From assembly GCF_027557445.1 (NCBI RefSeq), contig NZ_CP106841.1:1846001-1910000 (forward strand): a stretch of DNA of 64,000 bases, written 5' to 3'. The translations under genes were made by a program, and so were the position numbers. This document shows, piece by piece, positions 19,105-26,221 of this stretch (position 1 is its first letter; each line of letters begins with the position of its first letter). This stretch comes from Paenalcaligenes faecalis (GTDB taxonomy: Bacteria > Pseudomonadota > Gammaproteobacteria > Burkholderiales > Burkholderiaceae_B). A model generated the notes under the pieces. It saw nothing but the letters and a program-made list of their open reading frames with translations, was not told where the DNA came from and did not search any database.

Positions 19105-19211
19105 GTTTGCGTGTAATTACGGCGCTTATATGCTAAGAGGATATTTTCTCCCTGCTGGGTAAGAAAGTCCTGATTCTTGGGAAAAACAATAGCTTTTCTG
19201 CGTTCAGTCAT
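19083..19211 (-). pseudogene. hipB-like antitoxin remnant (N-terminus only)
   Basis: The ATG at 19211 opens a 42-codon frame, MTERRKAIVFPKNQDFLTQQ and then GENILLAYKRRNYTQTLLS. This matches the start of XRE-family HipB antitoxins just before and into the first helix of the HTH. It ends at a TAG at 19083-19085, where a deletion has joined it out of frame to the internal part of hipA. The DNA-binding domain is absent. Confidence 0.6.
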
Positions 19212-19221
19212 ACTATTGGAC

Positions 19222-19260
19222 ACTATAGTTATCAAATTTTGATCATATGAGAACTATAGT
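19222..19260. promoter_or_regulatory. Palindromic operator region of the former hipBA operon
   Basis: Two identical palindromes ACTATAGT lie at 19222-19229 and 19253-19260, with a third palindrome ATCAAA-T-TTTGAT at 19231-19243 between them. They sit 11-49 bp upstream of the hipB-like start on the minus strand, the usual site for XRE autoregulation. The symmetric spacing is what I see; binding by HipB is inference. Confidence 0.5.
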
Positions 19261-19332
19261 TTTCTTTATAACGCATGCAAAGCACTTAGAGGTCACAGAA
19301 TAAAACACACTTTGCTGGACTGAGACCTAGTG

Positions 19333-19427
19333 ATGTACGGATCATAAAAATGATTTGGTCCGTAGATGGTCAGTGGGAACGGGATACAAGACAAGAAGAA
19401 ACAAAAAAGCCCTTGAATATCAAGGGC
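19333..19427. repeat. 95-bp direct repeat, right copy (island boundary)
   Basis: This copy matches 8032-8126 with two mismatches and starts with the same last five integrase codons. Just before it only GAGACC (19322-19327) is shared with the left flank, so no readable integrase precedes it. It ends in an intact hairpin and lies 20 bp from the candidate attachment site of the neighbouring tRNA-Ser element. Confidence 0.85.
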
Positions 19428-19429
19428 TT
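19403..19429 (-). terminator. Rho-independent terminator (minus strand)
   Basis: AAGCCCTTGA (19407-19416) pairs perfectly with TCAAGGGCTT (19420-19429) around a 3-nt loop. On the minus strand it is followed by a run of six T. It would stop transcripts coming leftward from the tRNA-Ser element and may once have been the terminator directly behind the tRNA gene. Confidence 0.7.
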
Positions 19430-19446
19430 AAATGTGCTATTTTTGG

Positions 19447-19459
19447 GATGGAGGGAGTC
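19447..19459. other. Candidate distal attachment site of the tRNA-Ser element
   Basis: GATGGAGGGA (19447-19456) is identical to 28699-28708 in the 3' part of tRNA-Ser, with TC two bases further on also shared. The following tRNA tail is not conserved here. A P4-type integrase normally leaves a copy of the tRNA 3' end at the far end of the element. This is a plausible but short and degenerate candidate. Confidence 0.35.
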
Positions 19460-19516
19460 ACATAAACACCCACAAGCCTTATAAACAAAAGACTTAACAA
19501 ATATAAAAATCACGCA

Positions 19517-19540
19517 TACCGTCAAAAGTACCGTCACAAT
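19517..19540. repeat. Integrase arm-type site, left end of element
   Basis: The segment TACCGTC-A-AAAGTACCGTC plus ACAAT matches 28559-28582 beside the integrase start at 22 of 24 positions, in the same orientation. Each copy contains two TACCGTC boxes 11 bp apart. Their presence near both ends of the 9.2-kb element, and nowhere else noticed, suggests integrase or excisionase arm sites. Confidence 0.6.
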
Positions 19541-19564
19541 CACGACGCTGGGCAAAAACAACAA

Positions 19565-19714
19565 TAAGCCTCAAAGGTGGTCGTGAAATACCAGCCCCTT
19601 AATTTCAACCCATGCCTACAACTGGGGGCGGACCGCTAAAGCGTTACTTAACCGTTATGGTAACGCCTCCCAAAACCATCTAGGCCACGATTCCAAATCG
19701 CACCCTTTCCATTT
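19565..19714. other. Non-coding flank before the repeat array
   Basis: I see no credible gene here. The sequence has no long frame in typical codon usage and contains the left approach to the repeat array, including a local CGTTACTTAACCGTTATGGT segment that shares the ACCGTTA theme with later repeats. Confidence 0.5.
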
Positions 19715-20025
19715 CAAGTTTTATCAAGTCCTAAGCCTATAAACCCTTGTTGCAATCTTGTTGTGATTCTATTGGCCAACCTCAGGTTTTATCAGGTCCT
19801 AACCTCACTCATACCCTTGCGATAACCTTGCGGTAATCTTGGGGTGACTCAAGCTCTCAATGTCAGGTTTTGACAAGTAGTACACCTATACCAGCAAGCC
19901 GTCAGCTCGGTGGTCTGCATGTCAGGTTTTGACAAGTCCAAAGCCTACAACCCTTACCGTAATCTTACCGTTGTTTGCATGGTCCTTACCCGCTAACCCT
20001 TGTACCAACCTTGTACTAATACAGC
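19715..20025. repeat. Iteron-like repeat array
   Basis: A 17-bp motif close to CAGGTTTTGACAAGTCC occurs at 19715-19731, 19783-19799, 19864-19880 and 19923-19939. After most copies comes a second block of two or three 11-bp direct repeats of the type CTTGCGGTAAT (near 19745, 19815, 19955 and 20000). Direct repeats with a helical period are typical of replication-initiator or integrase/excisionase binding regions. No initiator gene is recognisable beside them. They may be an origin, a transfer origin or the recombination arm of the element. Confidence 0.6.
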
Positions 20026-21060
20026 CAAACCCTCGCCCTAATCTCGCCCCCGCCTGTATAACCTCACACGTAACGATATGCGCCGCAACTAGACTGCTAT
20101 CAGCTCTGGTACCGCCTCAATGCACCTATAGCTGTATAACGCATTATCGAGAACACCGATTCGGGGGCCTCGGGCAACATGCCCTGTTTTCAAATCAGAG
20201 CAAGGTTAGACAATCCGACTTTGCGGCCATTTTGGGGCAAAATGGTTTCCCCACACTTTGGTACGCCCGCTATGACTACCCGTAGCCTCCCCGTGCCCTA
20301 TCAAGGCGGGTAAATCTAGGTTGTCTTTTGTTTACCTTTATACGTGCGTGTGGTGGACTCCGAAAACTCAAATCAACCTCAACATTTCTCAACAACCAAC
20401 CATAACTTTTAATAACAGGTACAAGCACATAAAAGACCAACATTTACTAACAGGCCACCAATTCAAAACACTGCACTAATCAGCGCACTGCCTACCTTTT
20501 AAGCACTCAATGCCCCAACCAGCGCATCGCCCCCACAGGACCGTAAAAGGACCGTTGCACAGATCCACGACATTAACATTAGCTAATAGGTAGCCACCGC
20601 ATAAAGTAGGCTTGCATGGGGTGTTTCCCCAATGACGTTATCAGCGTTCGGGGTTTGCGCTTTGGTCAGTCGGGAATTGCGTTTTAGGCATTGCATGGGG
20701 TTTGTTTTCGCAAATATAGCCCATAGTGATTTAGAACCACTGCCTTGCCTAGCATCGCCCTAGCCCTGTGCTTGTATCAGACTCTACGGGGGCTCATATC
20801 GCTACAGAAAACTACAGGTACGATTACGCCGCACCTACATACCCGTTATTACGGGCATCTAATGATTGCATGGCATTGTTATCGCAAATGACTACATACG
20901 GGAAAATCCCGCATCTACTAGCTAGGTAAACGAAAAGTTTTCATACCGCCTGTTTTGGCCATTGCATGGGGTTGTTTTGGTATTACGGACTTAGGTAGTT
21001 TCGCGCACTCAAAGTGCGTGACGATGGTGCGTGAAAAGTGCGCGAAAATACGCAGTGCCT
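20026..21060. other. Long non-coding, repeat- and hairpin-rich region
   Basis: About 1 kb lacks a convincing gene. TTGCATGGGG occurs at 20612-20621, 20691-20700 and 20962-20971, with a variant TTGCATGGCA at 20866-20875. Two of these are followed by a TTTCGCAAAT or TATCGCAAAT segment. Short hairpins include ACCCGTTATTACGGGC, TACGGGAAAATCCCGCA and GGGGTGTTTCCCC. The region may hold a structured RNA, a replication origin or immunity sites of the satellite. No tRNA or known riboswitch was recognised. Confidence 0.5.
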
Positions 21061-21088
21061 TTCAATAGTTTATCGATTTCAAATCGCA

Positions 21089-22171
21089 TTACCCCTCACC
21101 TTTCAGCCCATTGCTAAATAGTACAGTAAGCTCATGCTGGACCTGCTGAAAACTCTCTGGATTTGCTTCCATATTTTCAATACAAAAACGATCAGCCTTA
21201 GATAAAAAGTCACTTGTATCAAGCAAAAAACTCTTTGAAAATCTTTCACTGCTGCTGTACGCCTTTTGCAAAAAATCATAAAGACCAGGAGCGTCTATAT
21301 ATTTTCTTGAAAGAACTAAGGCAACTAATTTAGTTAATAAGCTATACAACCTCTGGTCTCCATGAACTGCCCACCCCTCACCTGTTTCTCTTGAGCTAAC
21401 AAGGACATGTTGTAAGGCCTCATGCTTCCACTTAAAACTAAACTCACCCCGCCCGTAAGGAAGCATAGATATCGCTGAAAAATGACATATCTCATTTGCC
21501 ATAAAATTTAAATCACTCAAGCAGCGGTTGATATCAAATACATTTAAATAGCACTGCTCTCCATTGAAGAATACATCTCCATGCTTAAGCTTACCAAGCG
21601 GCTCTATACCCATAAAAGCTTGTATGTTTGTAAACTCAGCTAAACCCAGCTCTGAAAACCCGCCTCTTTGGGACCTGCGGTTCAGGCTATATAACTCCTC
21701 AAGCACACGAACAAAATTAGTCTCACTCTCCTTTGCCTCATCTCCTATGTAGCTTATCGAGTGTGGTGAGTTATTCGGAAAAACAACATAATACTGCTTT
21801 GAATAGTTTAGTATTTTGAATTGATTTTTATAGTAAGACTCAAAAAGCTCTAGTAAATCAAAGAAAGCCTCTCTATGTTTCACATACTGCCTAAAACTTA
21901 GAGCTTGCATTTGCTTAGCTATGACTTGCTGCTGCTCCCGCCCCTGCCCCCATAGATAAATTAGAGTAGCTAACGACGATATTGCAGCAACGAGTGTAAA
22001 AGCGCCTGACAAAAGCGAACCAAAAGTAGCCCAGTCATCTCTTTTACTGGATATCCCCCCATCAAACGTAGTGCTATACAAATAAAATAACACTGCCGCA
22101 AATAGCATAGACAGCAAAGCTATAGCTATAGCTACTATCGCAATGTTTTGATTACCCTGCTTCTTTCCCAT
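21089..22171 (-). CDS. Two-helix membrane protein, putative phage abortive-infection type
   Basis: The 360-residue protein starts with two hydrophobic segments: IAIVAIAIALLSMLFAAVLF (about 10-30) and LLSGAFTLVAAISSLATLIY (about 52-72), separated by a KRDDWATFGS loop. A soluble part follows, with EQQQVIAKQMQALSFRQYV and HREAFFDLLELFESYYK. This layout resembles putAbiC-like proteins and the small membrane effectors of some retrons. It lies at the distal end of a satellite element, where defence cargo is common. No reverse transcriptase or msr-msd locus is present in the window, so a retron is not supported. Activity is inference. Confidence 0.55.
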   Translation of the reverse strand: MGKKQGNQNIAIVAIAIALLSMLFAAVLFYLYSTTFDGGISSKRDDWATFGSLLSGAFTLVAAISSLATLIYLWGQGREQQQVIAKQMQALSFRQYVKHREAFFDLLELFESYYKNQFKILNYSKQYYVVFPNNSPHSISYIGDEAKESETNFVRVLEELYSLNRRSQRGGFSELGLAEFTNIQAFMGIEPLGKLKHGDVFFNGEQCYLNVFDINRCLSDLNFMANEICHFSAISMLPYGRGEFSFKWKHEALQHVLVSSRETGEGWAVHGDQRLYSLLTKLVALVLSRKYIDAPGLYDFLQKAYSSSERFSKSFLLDTSDFLSKADRFCIENMEANPESFQQVQHELTVLFSNGLKGEG

Positions 22172-22794
22172 TTATCAACCACCCGATTAGTTTGTCTTTT
22201 AAGGCTATATGCTTCAATACCCTCTTAGCCATGGCCCCTGCTTACGCAACCAATTGAGTATAGCCCCCTCCTTGATGCTTACACCTCTGTTGTTAAAAAA
22301 CCCACCAATAAAAGCGGGCTAAATGGTCTACTACTGTAAATGCGCATTTTCATAAGTATAGATGAGTTAATGCACAGTTAACTCTTGAGTATCAGCGCAT
22401 CACCAAGCAGAACATGTGTCACGTCACACCGTTATCAAACACTAAATCAATCATTACTCATTACTCCTATTTTTATCCCTCATTGCTTTTATTGGGCTTT
22501 TATCAACTACAGGGAAAGCCATAAAGGGTGCAACTCAGGTAAGGGCGCAATTTGCAGCAAAAAACCATTTACGGTCCTAGCCCTATGTTTCATCAATACC
22601 GATACTTTGTACTGTTGCATTGCTTAGGTTTATGATTAGTTTATGTTGATAGTTATTGAGCCTGTATATCGGTACAGATGCTTAATTTCAAATCCAAACT
22701 AAATTAGCTTAAAGGTCTTAAGCGATAAATAAAACTTGCGTTCATCGTCCAACCTAAGCCATCACAGCGTCATCCCTAGCGCCTTTAACGCAAC
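22172..22794. other. Intergenic region, 623 bp
   Basis: No gene is supported. A plus-strand open stretch at 22385-22627 has no family resemblance or Shine-Dalgarno. The region holds one copy (22540-22562) of a 23-bp repeat that also lies directly upstream of the next gene. Confidence 0.5.
22540..22562. repeat. 23-bp direct repeat, copy 1
   Basis: TAAGGGCGCAATTTGCAGCA plus AAA is identical to 23617-23639. Copy 2 lies 34 bp upstream of the start of the HEPN-like gene. Copy 1 has no gene start beside it and could mark a duplicated promoter region or a deletion scar. Confidence 0.8.
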
Positions 22795-23583
22795 CTAAGA
22801 CTCTTTCCTCTTAAGTCTTGCTAGGCGTTTTTCTTGATTCTTTATTTTTTCGTCAAGCCATGTGGGCACCTCTTTAAATTGAGATGAGCAACAACGCTCA
22901 GGAATATTTTTCCAAAAATCGGTAATTGCATTTGCAAAATTAGTAAACTGCCTCTCTGTTACCGTTAAATTTTTATAATTAGGTGGAAACAAAATATCCA
23001 TTTCTGGCTTTCCATAAAAGTAATACTCAGGATACTTTGATATTAAATTTGTATGAGCATTCCCAATCCCGTGCTTATAAACGTTAACTACAAGTCGACA
23101 CGCATCCAAATAGCAAAAAAAATCTTGGTTAACAATATCCATACCTATTAACTCTAACAACTCAATCAACTGCAAAAAGGTCAAATCCCAAACTATAGGG
23201 CTAATAAGGTCAGAATCGAGCAATTGGCTAAACTCCTGCACCACCTTTTCCCGTAACGCCTTGTCAAACTGATGGTACATTCCAGCCGTTAACCCCAAAG
23301 TTACTGTATTCTGCATCTCAGTTAACAAGAGCCAACGATCTAACCCCTCAAAGTACGCATCCTCATAAATATCAGCAGGGTCATGCAGGTCTGGATCAAA
23401 GTTTTTACTACGCTTATCAAGATAGCTATTCTCTATTTCCTTAGCTTCTTTTTCTCTCACAACATCACTAAACTGTGTCAACACTCTGTTTCTAGCCTCA
23501 CTAACATAAAATTCATGAGCGCCAAGAACCATACTCTTATCAATATCAGCAAAGTAAAAGGTCTGAAATTTAGACTGCTCCAT
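22795..23583 (-). CDS. Hypothetical protein with HEPN-like motif, defence candidate
   Basis: I do not recognise a named family. The protein (262 residues from the ATG at 23583, chosen for AAGGG 8 nt upstream; an in-frame ATG lies at 23610) is mostly helical by composition. It has the patch CRLVVNVYKHGIGNAH near residue 170. An R...N..KH arrangement in a helical protein is reminiscent of HEPN-type ribonucleases and of AbiV-like proteins, although the canonical spacing Rx4-6H is not exactly met. The C-terminus is basic (KNQEKRLARLKRKES). It sits next to the membrane protein at the satellite's cargo end. Nuclease activity is a hypothesis. Confidence 0.5.
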   Translation of the reverse strand: MEQSKFQTFYFADIDKSMVLGAHEFYVSEARNRVLTQFSDVVREKEAKEIENSYLDKRSKNFDPDLHDPADIYEDAYFEGLDRWLLLTEMQNTVTLGLTAGMYHQFDKALREKVVQEFSQLLDSDLISPIVWDLTFLQLIELLELIGMDIVNQDFFCYLDACRLVVNVYKHGIGNAHTNLISKYPEYYFYGKPEMDILFPPNYKNLTVTERQFTNFANAITDFWKNIPERCCSSQFKEVPTWLDEKIKNQEKRLARLKRKES

Positions 23584-23616
23584 ACATAAACCCTTATTAA
23601 ATGAATACAAATATTA

Positions 23617-23639
23617 TAAGGGCGCAATTTGCAGCAAAA
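23617..23639. repeat. 23-bp direct repeat, copy 2 (upstream of HEPN-like gene)
   Basis: This is identical to 22540-22562. Its position just upstream of the minus-strand gene start suggests it overlaps the promoter or an operator. Confidence 0.8.
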
Positions 23640-23718
23640 CGACCGCTCGCATTTAGCCCCTCTACTTATCCCTTTTATTTACTCTGTTAATCCTTAGTAG
23701 ATGGTATTTCTAGATGGT

Positions 23719-23843
23719 GTACGCTTTACGTACTTAGGAAACACTAAAAACAGCCTGTACAAGTACGCATTACGTACCTATAGGAAAACGCCTAAGTACG
23801 GATAGCGTACCTGTAGGGGCGTTCGTAGGTACGCTTTACGTAC
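23719..23843. promoter_or_regulatory. Four phased GTACG-N5-CGTAC palindromes
   Basis: Interrupted palindromes lie at 23719-23733 (GTACGCTTTACGTAC), 23763-23777 (GTACGCATTACGTAC), 23796-23810 (GTACGGATAGCGTAC) and 23829-23843 (same as the first). Their centres are 44, 33 and 33 bp apart, multiples of 11 bp, so all face the same side of the helix. They lie upstream of the HEPN-like gene and downstream of the small regulator gene ending at 23852. They look like operators for a cooperative regulator or partition-like protein. Confidence 0.6.
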
Positions 23844-23851
23844 AAAGGGAG

Positions 23852-24277
23852 TTAATTTATTGGCGGTGACTTCCAGTGGATATAAGACCCTCTAGGTAAT
23901 GCTTGCTCCCCACAATCCATATCCGAATGATGATGCAACGGCCGCCATGTAACTGCATACCATGCAGGCACACTAGGGAATCTGCCCACACGAGTGCAAA
24001 AAATCAGCCCCCTTTCCTCTAAGACTGTCAAAGCAGGCCTAATAGGTGATTTGCTCGTCCACCCTCGATCCTCTGACAGATAGCGCCATGAGGCCGACAA
24101 ACGCCCGTTATTGTTCCCACCAAACTGCATGGCAATATCAATCAACAGTTTTATTTGCTGACCTGTAAGAGACTTAAACGCCTCAGAGTCCAGTACCGAA
24201 TAAGGCAAAGCCACAAAACGACCGCCGTCACGCTCATGACGGGCTTTCTGCTGCCTTTTGCTTAGGGTTTTGCTCAT
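23852..24277 (-). CDS. Winged-helix-like satellite protein
   Basis: The 141-residue protein starts with a basic tail (MSKTLSKRQQKARHERDGGR). It then has FVALPYSVLDSEAFKSLTGQ, LLIDIAMQFGGNNNGRLSA and PIRPALTVLEERGLIFCTRV, a helix-turn-helix plus wing pattern common in small proteins of integrative elements. YAVTWRPL near the end is also typical of that group. Its start overlaps the stop of the gene upstream by 4 bp (ATGA), so it is co-transcribed. A role in replication or regulation of the element is likely; I cannot name it. Confidence 0.6.
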   Translation of the reverse strand: MSKTLSKRQQKARHERDGGRFVALPYSVLDSEAFKSLTGQQIKLLIDIAMQFGGNNNGRLSASWRYLSEDRGWTSKSPIRPALTVLEERGLIFCTRVGRFPSVPAWYAVTWRPLHHHSDMDCGEQALPRGSYIHWKSPPIN

Positions 24278-24504
24278 TCATGCGTACCCCCTACCGCTTC
24301 TAACCTAGCAATAGATGCACGTACATCAAGCGCATCAAGGTCACTGGCCAAGCCCTCAGCTAATGTAACACCCCACCCAACGATAAAACGAGTATCTAGC
24401 CCGCTACTGGCTGTGTCATCAGGCAAGGCATTGTGTAGCGTTCTTAGTAAAGCGCCTAAGCGTACCGCCTCAACATACAAATCCTGTAGGTGTTTAGCAC
24501 TCAT
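24274..24504 (-). CDS. Small hypothetical satellite protein
   Basis: This 76-residue protein (MSAKHLQDLYVEAVRLGALL and onward) has predicted helices and no recognised domain. It overlaps both neighbours by 4 bp (ATGA at each junction), which supports it as real and translationally coupled. The function is unknown. Confidence 0.6.
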   Translation of the reverse strand: MSAKHLQDLYVEAVRLGALLRTLHNALPDDTASSGLDTRFIVGWGVTLAEGLASDLDALDVRASIARLEAVGGTHE

Positions 24505-24776
24505 GACTCGCCCCCCTTTAGCTTTTCTTTTAAGTCCTCAACCTCCACATCAATGAGTGCCATGTAGTCATACACCAAATGCAAAGCAGCCTTAGCGATT
24601 TTCTCAATTTGCATCACCTTTATGCGGTCGCTCGTGTTTGGCTCGCTTGCTATGGCCTGTAAACCTGTAGTAACGGCGGCAATATGCTCTAGGCCCTCAT
24701 AGGCCATATTTCCTAGATCAATGCTTTGATTTAATAGTTGTACTTGCTGCTTAGACACCTGCACGACCTCCACCAA
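24501..24776 (-). CDS. Small hypothetical satellite protein
   Basis: This is a 91-residue helical protein (VSKQQVQLLNQSIDLGNMAY near the start, YMALIDVEVEDLKEKLKGGE at the end). Its 3' end overlaps the next gene by 4 bp and its 5' end overlaps the gene before it by 26 bp, so the true start may be a little downstream. No domain was recognised. Confidence 0.55.
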   Translation of the reverse strand: MVEVVQVSKQQVQLLNQSIDLGNMAYEGLEHIAAVTTGLQAIASEPNTSDRIKVMQIEKIAKAALHLVYDYMALIDVEVEDLKEKLKGGES

Positions 24777-25008
24777 TGATTAAATTACCAATTTCACGGG
24801 CAAAGGCATCATTAAATGCGGTACCACGAGCATCAAAATTAGGTAAGCCGTGACAATGGTCTTGCCGGCACGTATCACGCCATACAGCAAGCGATTGCGT
24901 AGGAATGCCAGCAAACCACTGACGGGCAGCTTTACGAGCGGCACGGGCGGCTAAAGGGAATGGGGAATGTGTTTGCTCAGGACGAGCGGAAATAGCGATA
25001 GTAGCCAT
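24751..25008 (-). CDS. Small hypothetical protein beside the Ash/Icd-like segment
   Basis: The 85-residue protein begins MATIAISARPEQTHSPFPLA and has a basic, Ala-rich middle with two Cys/His residues (DTCRQDHCHGLPNFDARG). Proteins starting MATIA directly after an SFVTSSPTPPYA-coding region are characteristic of P4-like satellites. The start overlaps the upstream frame by 58 bp. The function is unknown. Confidence 0.5.
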   Translation of the reverse strand: MATIAISARPEQTHSPFPLAARAARKAARQWFAGIPTQSLAVWRDTCRQDHCHGLPNFDARGTAFNDAFAREIGNLIIGGGRAGV

Positions 25009-25547
25009 GTCATGGCCTCCAATGTCAGGTTTATTAACCCGCTCCCCATCGCCAAATGGGGTGGGCGGGCATACGGCGGGGTTGGCGAACTGGTGACAAA
25101 GGAAACCAGCAGGGCCGAAGCCCTCCCCACCGCAGCCCGCCCGTAGAGGCGCACTAAGGCATAATGCAGACGTAAAAAAGCCGCCAATAAAGGGGCGGTA
25201 CGTCCGCCTTTGTCTACACAGGTCGCCAAGCCCGACAGCGTGTAGTACCCCGCCTGTACGCTCTCACCAAAGCGGTTACGGGTTCTACGCATCTCACAGT
25301 GGATAGCAAACCCCTTTACCCGTAGCCTACGGACTATCTCAGGGCTATTAGCGGCTCCACATGCTTTATCTAGGTCCTTTCGACTCACACCACGCCCCCG
25401 TGCTGCTACCAGTGCGCTAAGCGCCCGTAACTCGGTTTGGTTGCTTGTATGCGGCTGTCTAGCTGTGCTATTCTGGCCTTGGATAATAAGTTTTGCAGCG
25501 CCCTCATTGTTTCTCTCAGTGGGGGCGTTTTTCTTTTGTGGATCCAT
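24951..25547 (-). CDS. Ash/Icd-like satellite protein with N-terminal regulatory segment
   Basis: The 198-residue frame starts one base into the Rha stop (TAATG). The first 100 residues look like a small winged-helix (ELRALSALVAARGRGVSRKD, then VRRLRVKGFAIHCEMRR). The end has SALLVSFVTSSPTPPYARPP, the signature of the Ash / Icd-like (host cell division inhibitor-like) families of P4-like phages. In P4 relatives this stretch is conserved at the DNA level, so it may act as RNA or overlap another frame rather than as this protein. Assignment of the C-terminus is by motif only. Confidence 0.5.
   Translation of the reverse strand: MDPQKKNAPTERNNEGAAKLIIQGQNSTARQPHTSNQTELRALSALVAARGRGVSRKDLDKACGAANSPEIVRRLRVKGFAIHCEMRRTRNRFGESVQAGYYTLSGLATCVDKGGRTAPLLAAFLRLHYALVRLYGRAAVGRASALLVSFVTSSPTPPYARPPHLAMGSGLINLTLEAMTWLLSLFPLVLSKHIPHSL
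25035..25070 (-). ncRNA. Possible structured RNA element in the Ash/Icd-like region
   Basis: On the minus strand CCCCAT-TTGGCG-ATGGGG forms a perfect 6-bp hairpin next to the segment coding SFVTSSPTPPYARPP. P4-type satellites carry immunity RNAs in the comparable region. I only see the hairpin and its location; transcription and immunity function are unproven. Confidence 0.25.
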
Positions 25548-26221
25548 TACGCTACCTCCCTGCAGGTAGTAAGTGGTTTCTGACTTGCTGACAATGCACC
25601 TAAAAGGCCATCGAGCCGCCCCTTAAACTCACTGTAAGCATGCTTTAGGTCACCATCATTCTGACCAATAGACTGCATGGCCATCATGTGCGCTACTACC
25701 ACAGCGGACTTAACAGGCATGGCTACGCCGTGGCGGTTCTTTGCCGTAATGCCAGCCGCCTTGTTGATAGCCCGATTAAAATTGAGATGTTGGAAACGGT
25801 CGCCCCCTGCTGCTTTGATCTGCTCATGCAAGGCGTGATACGTTGGTAGGTAATCCGTTTGGTGTTGCTCTACAGCCTTGCGTGCTTGGCCAAAGGCTTT
25901 AACCAGCTTCACTTTTAAGCTACGCACTCGGTCGGTATTGCGGGAATAGGTCAGCAATAAATAGGCTTGGTCTTCGTTGAGCATGGCAAACCGCTCTTTC
26001 TGACCTGTTCGGCTGCCTATCAAAGGTGCGATTTGAAATCGCAGCTTACCCAGCTGCTTAAAGTCGTCTTTATAGCGTGACAACAAAGCAAAGACACTAC
26101 GGTGCTTAAGCTCTAGCTGCTCAGCTAAGAGACGGCTATCAATGCGTGGTTCTTCATGGCGGCCTACCAGTTGAATATCAACATCATGGCCATGAACGAT
26201 GGGGGCGTTATTATTTATCAT
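25547..26221 (-). CDS. Rha family phage regulatory protein
   Basis: The protein matches the pRha family: RIDSRLLAEQLELKHRSVFA, then YKDDFKQLGKLRF and NEDQAYLLLTYSRNTDRVRS, a winged helix and a helical hairpin. Rha proteins are lysogeny-related regulators or antirepressors in phages. I prefer the ATG at 26221, giving 224 residues, because it overlaps the alpA stop as ATGA; an ATG at 26248 exists upstream. The C-terminal part (HLNFNRAINKAAGI) resembles other phage regulators. It is the second gene of the alpA-led leftward operon. Confidence 0.78.
   Translation of the reverse strand: MINNNAPIVHGHDVDIQLVGRHEEPRIDSRLLAEQLELKHRSVFALLSRYKDDFKQLGKLRFQIAPLIGSRTGQKERFAMLNEDQAYLLLTYSRNTDRVRSLKVKLVKAFGQARKAVEQHQTDYLPTYHALHEQIKAAGGDRFQHLNFNRAINKAAGITAKNRHGVAMPVKSAVVVAHMMAMQSIGQNDGDLKHAYSEFKGRLDGLLGALSASQKPLTTCREVA

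Noticed and set aside
19370-19564. 64-codon minus-strand frame at the element end
   Set aside because: It overlaps the terminator hairpin, the candidate att core and the arm sites, so the apparent frame is probably chance.
19715-20025. CRISPR array
   Set aside because: Repeats are imperfect, only four, with uneven spacing (68, 81, 59 bp), and no cas gene is present.
19929-20285. 118-codon plus-strand frame in the repeat region
   Set aside because: It spans the iteron-like repeats, is Pro/Cys-rich without a ribosome site, and reads like non-coding DNA; the late part looks protein-like but no family is recognised.
22385-22627. 80-codon plus-strand frame
   Set aside because: No Shine-Dalgarno, no similarity by inspection, and it contains the 23-bp repeat.
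21089-23583. Retron
   Set aside because: The membrane protein resembles some retron effectors, but there is no reverse transcriptase or recognisable msr-msd in the window.
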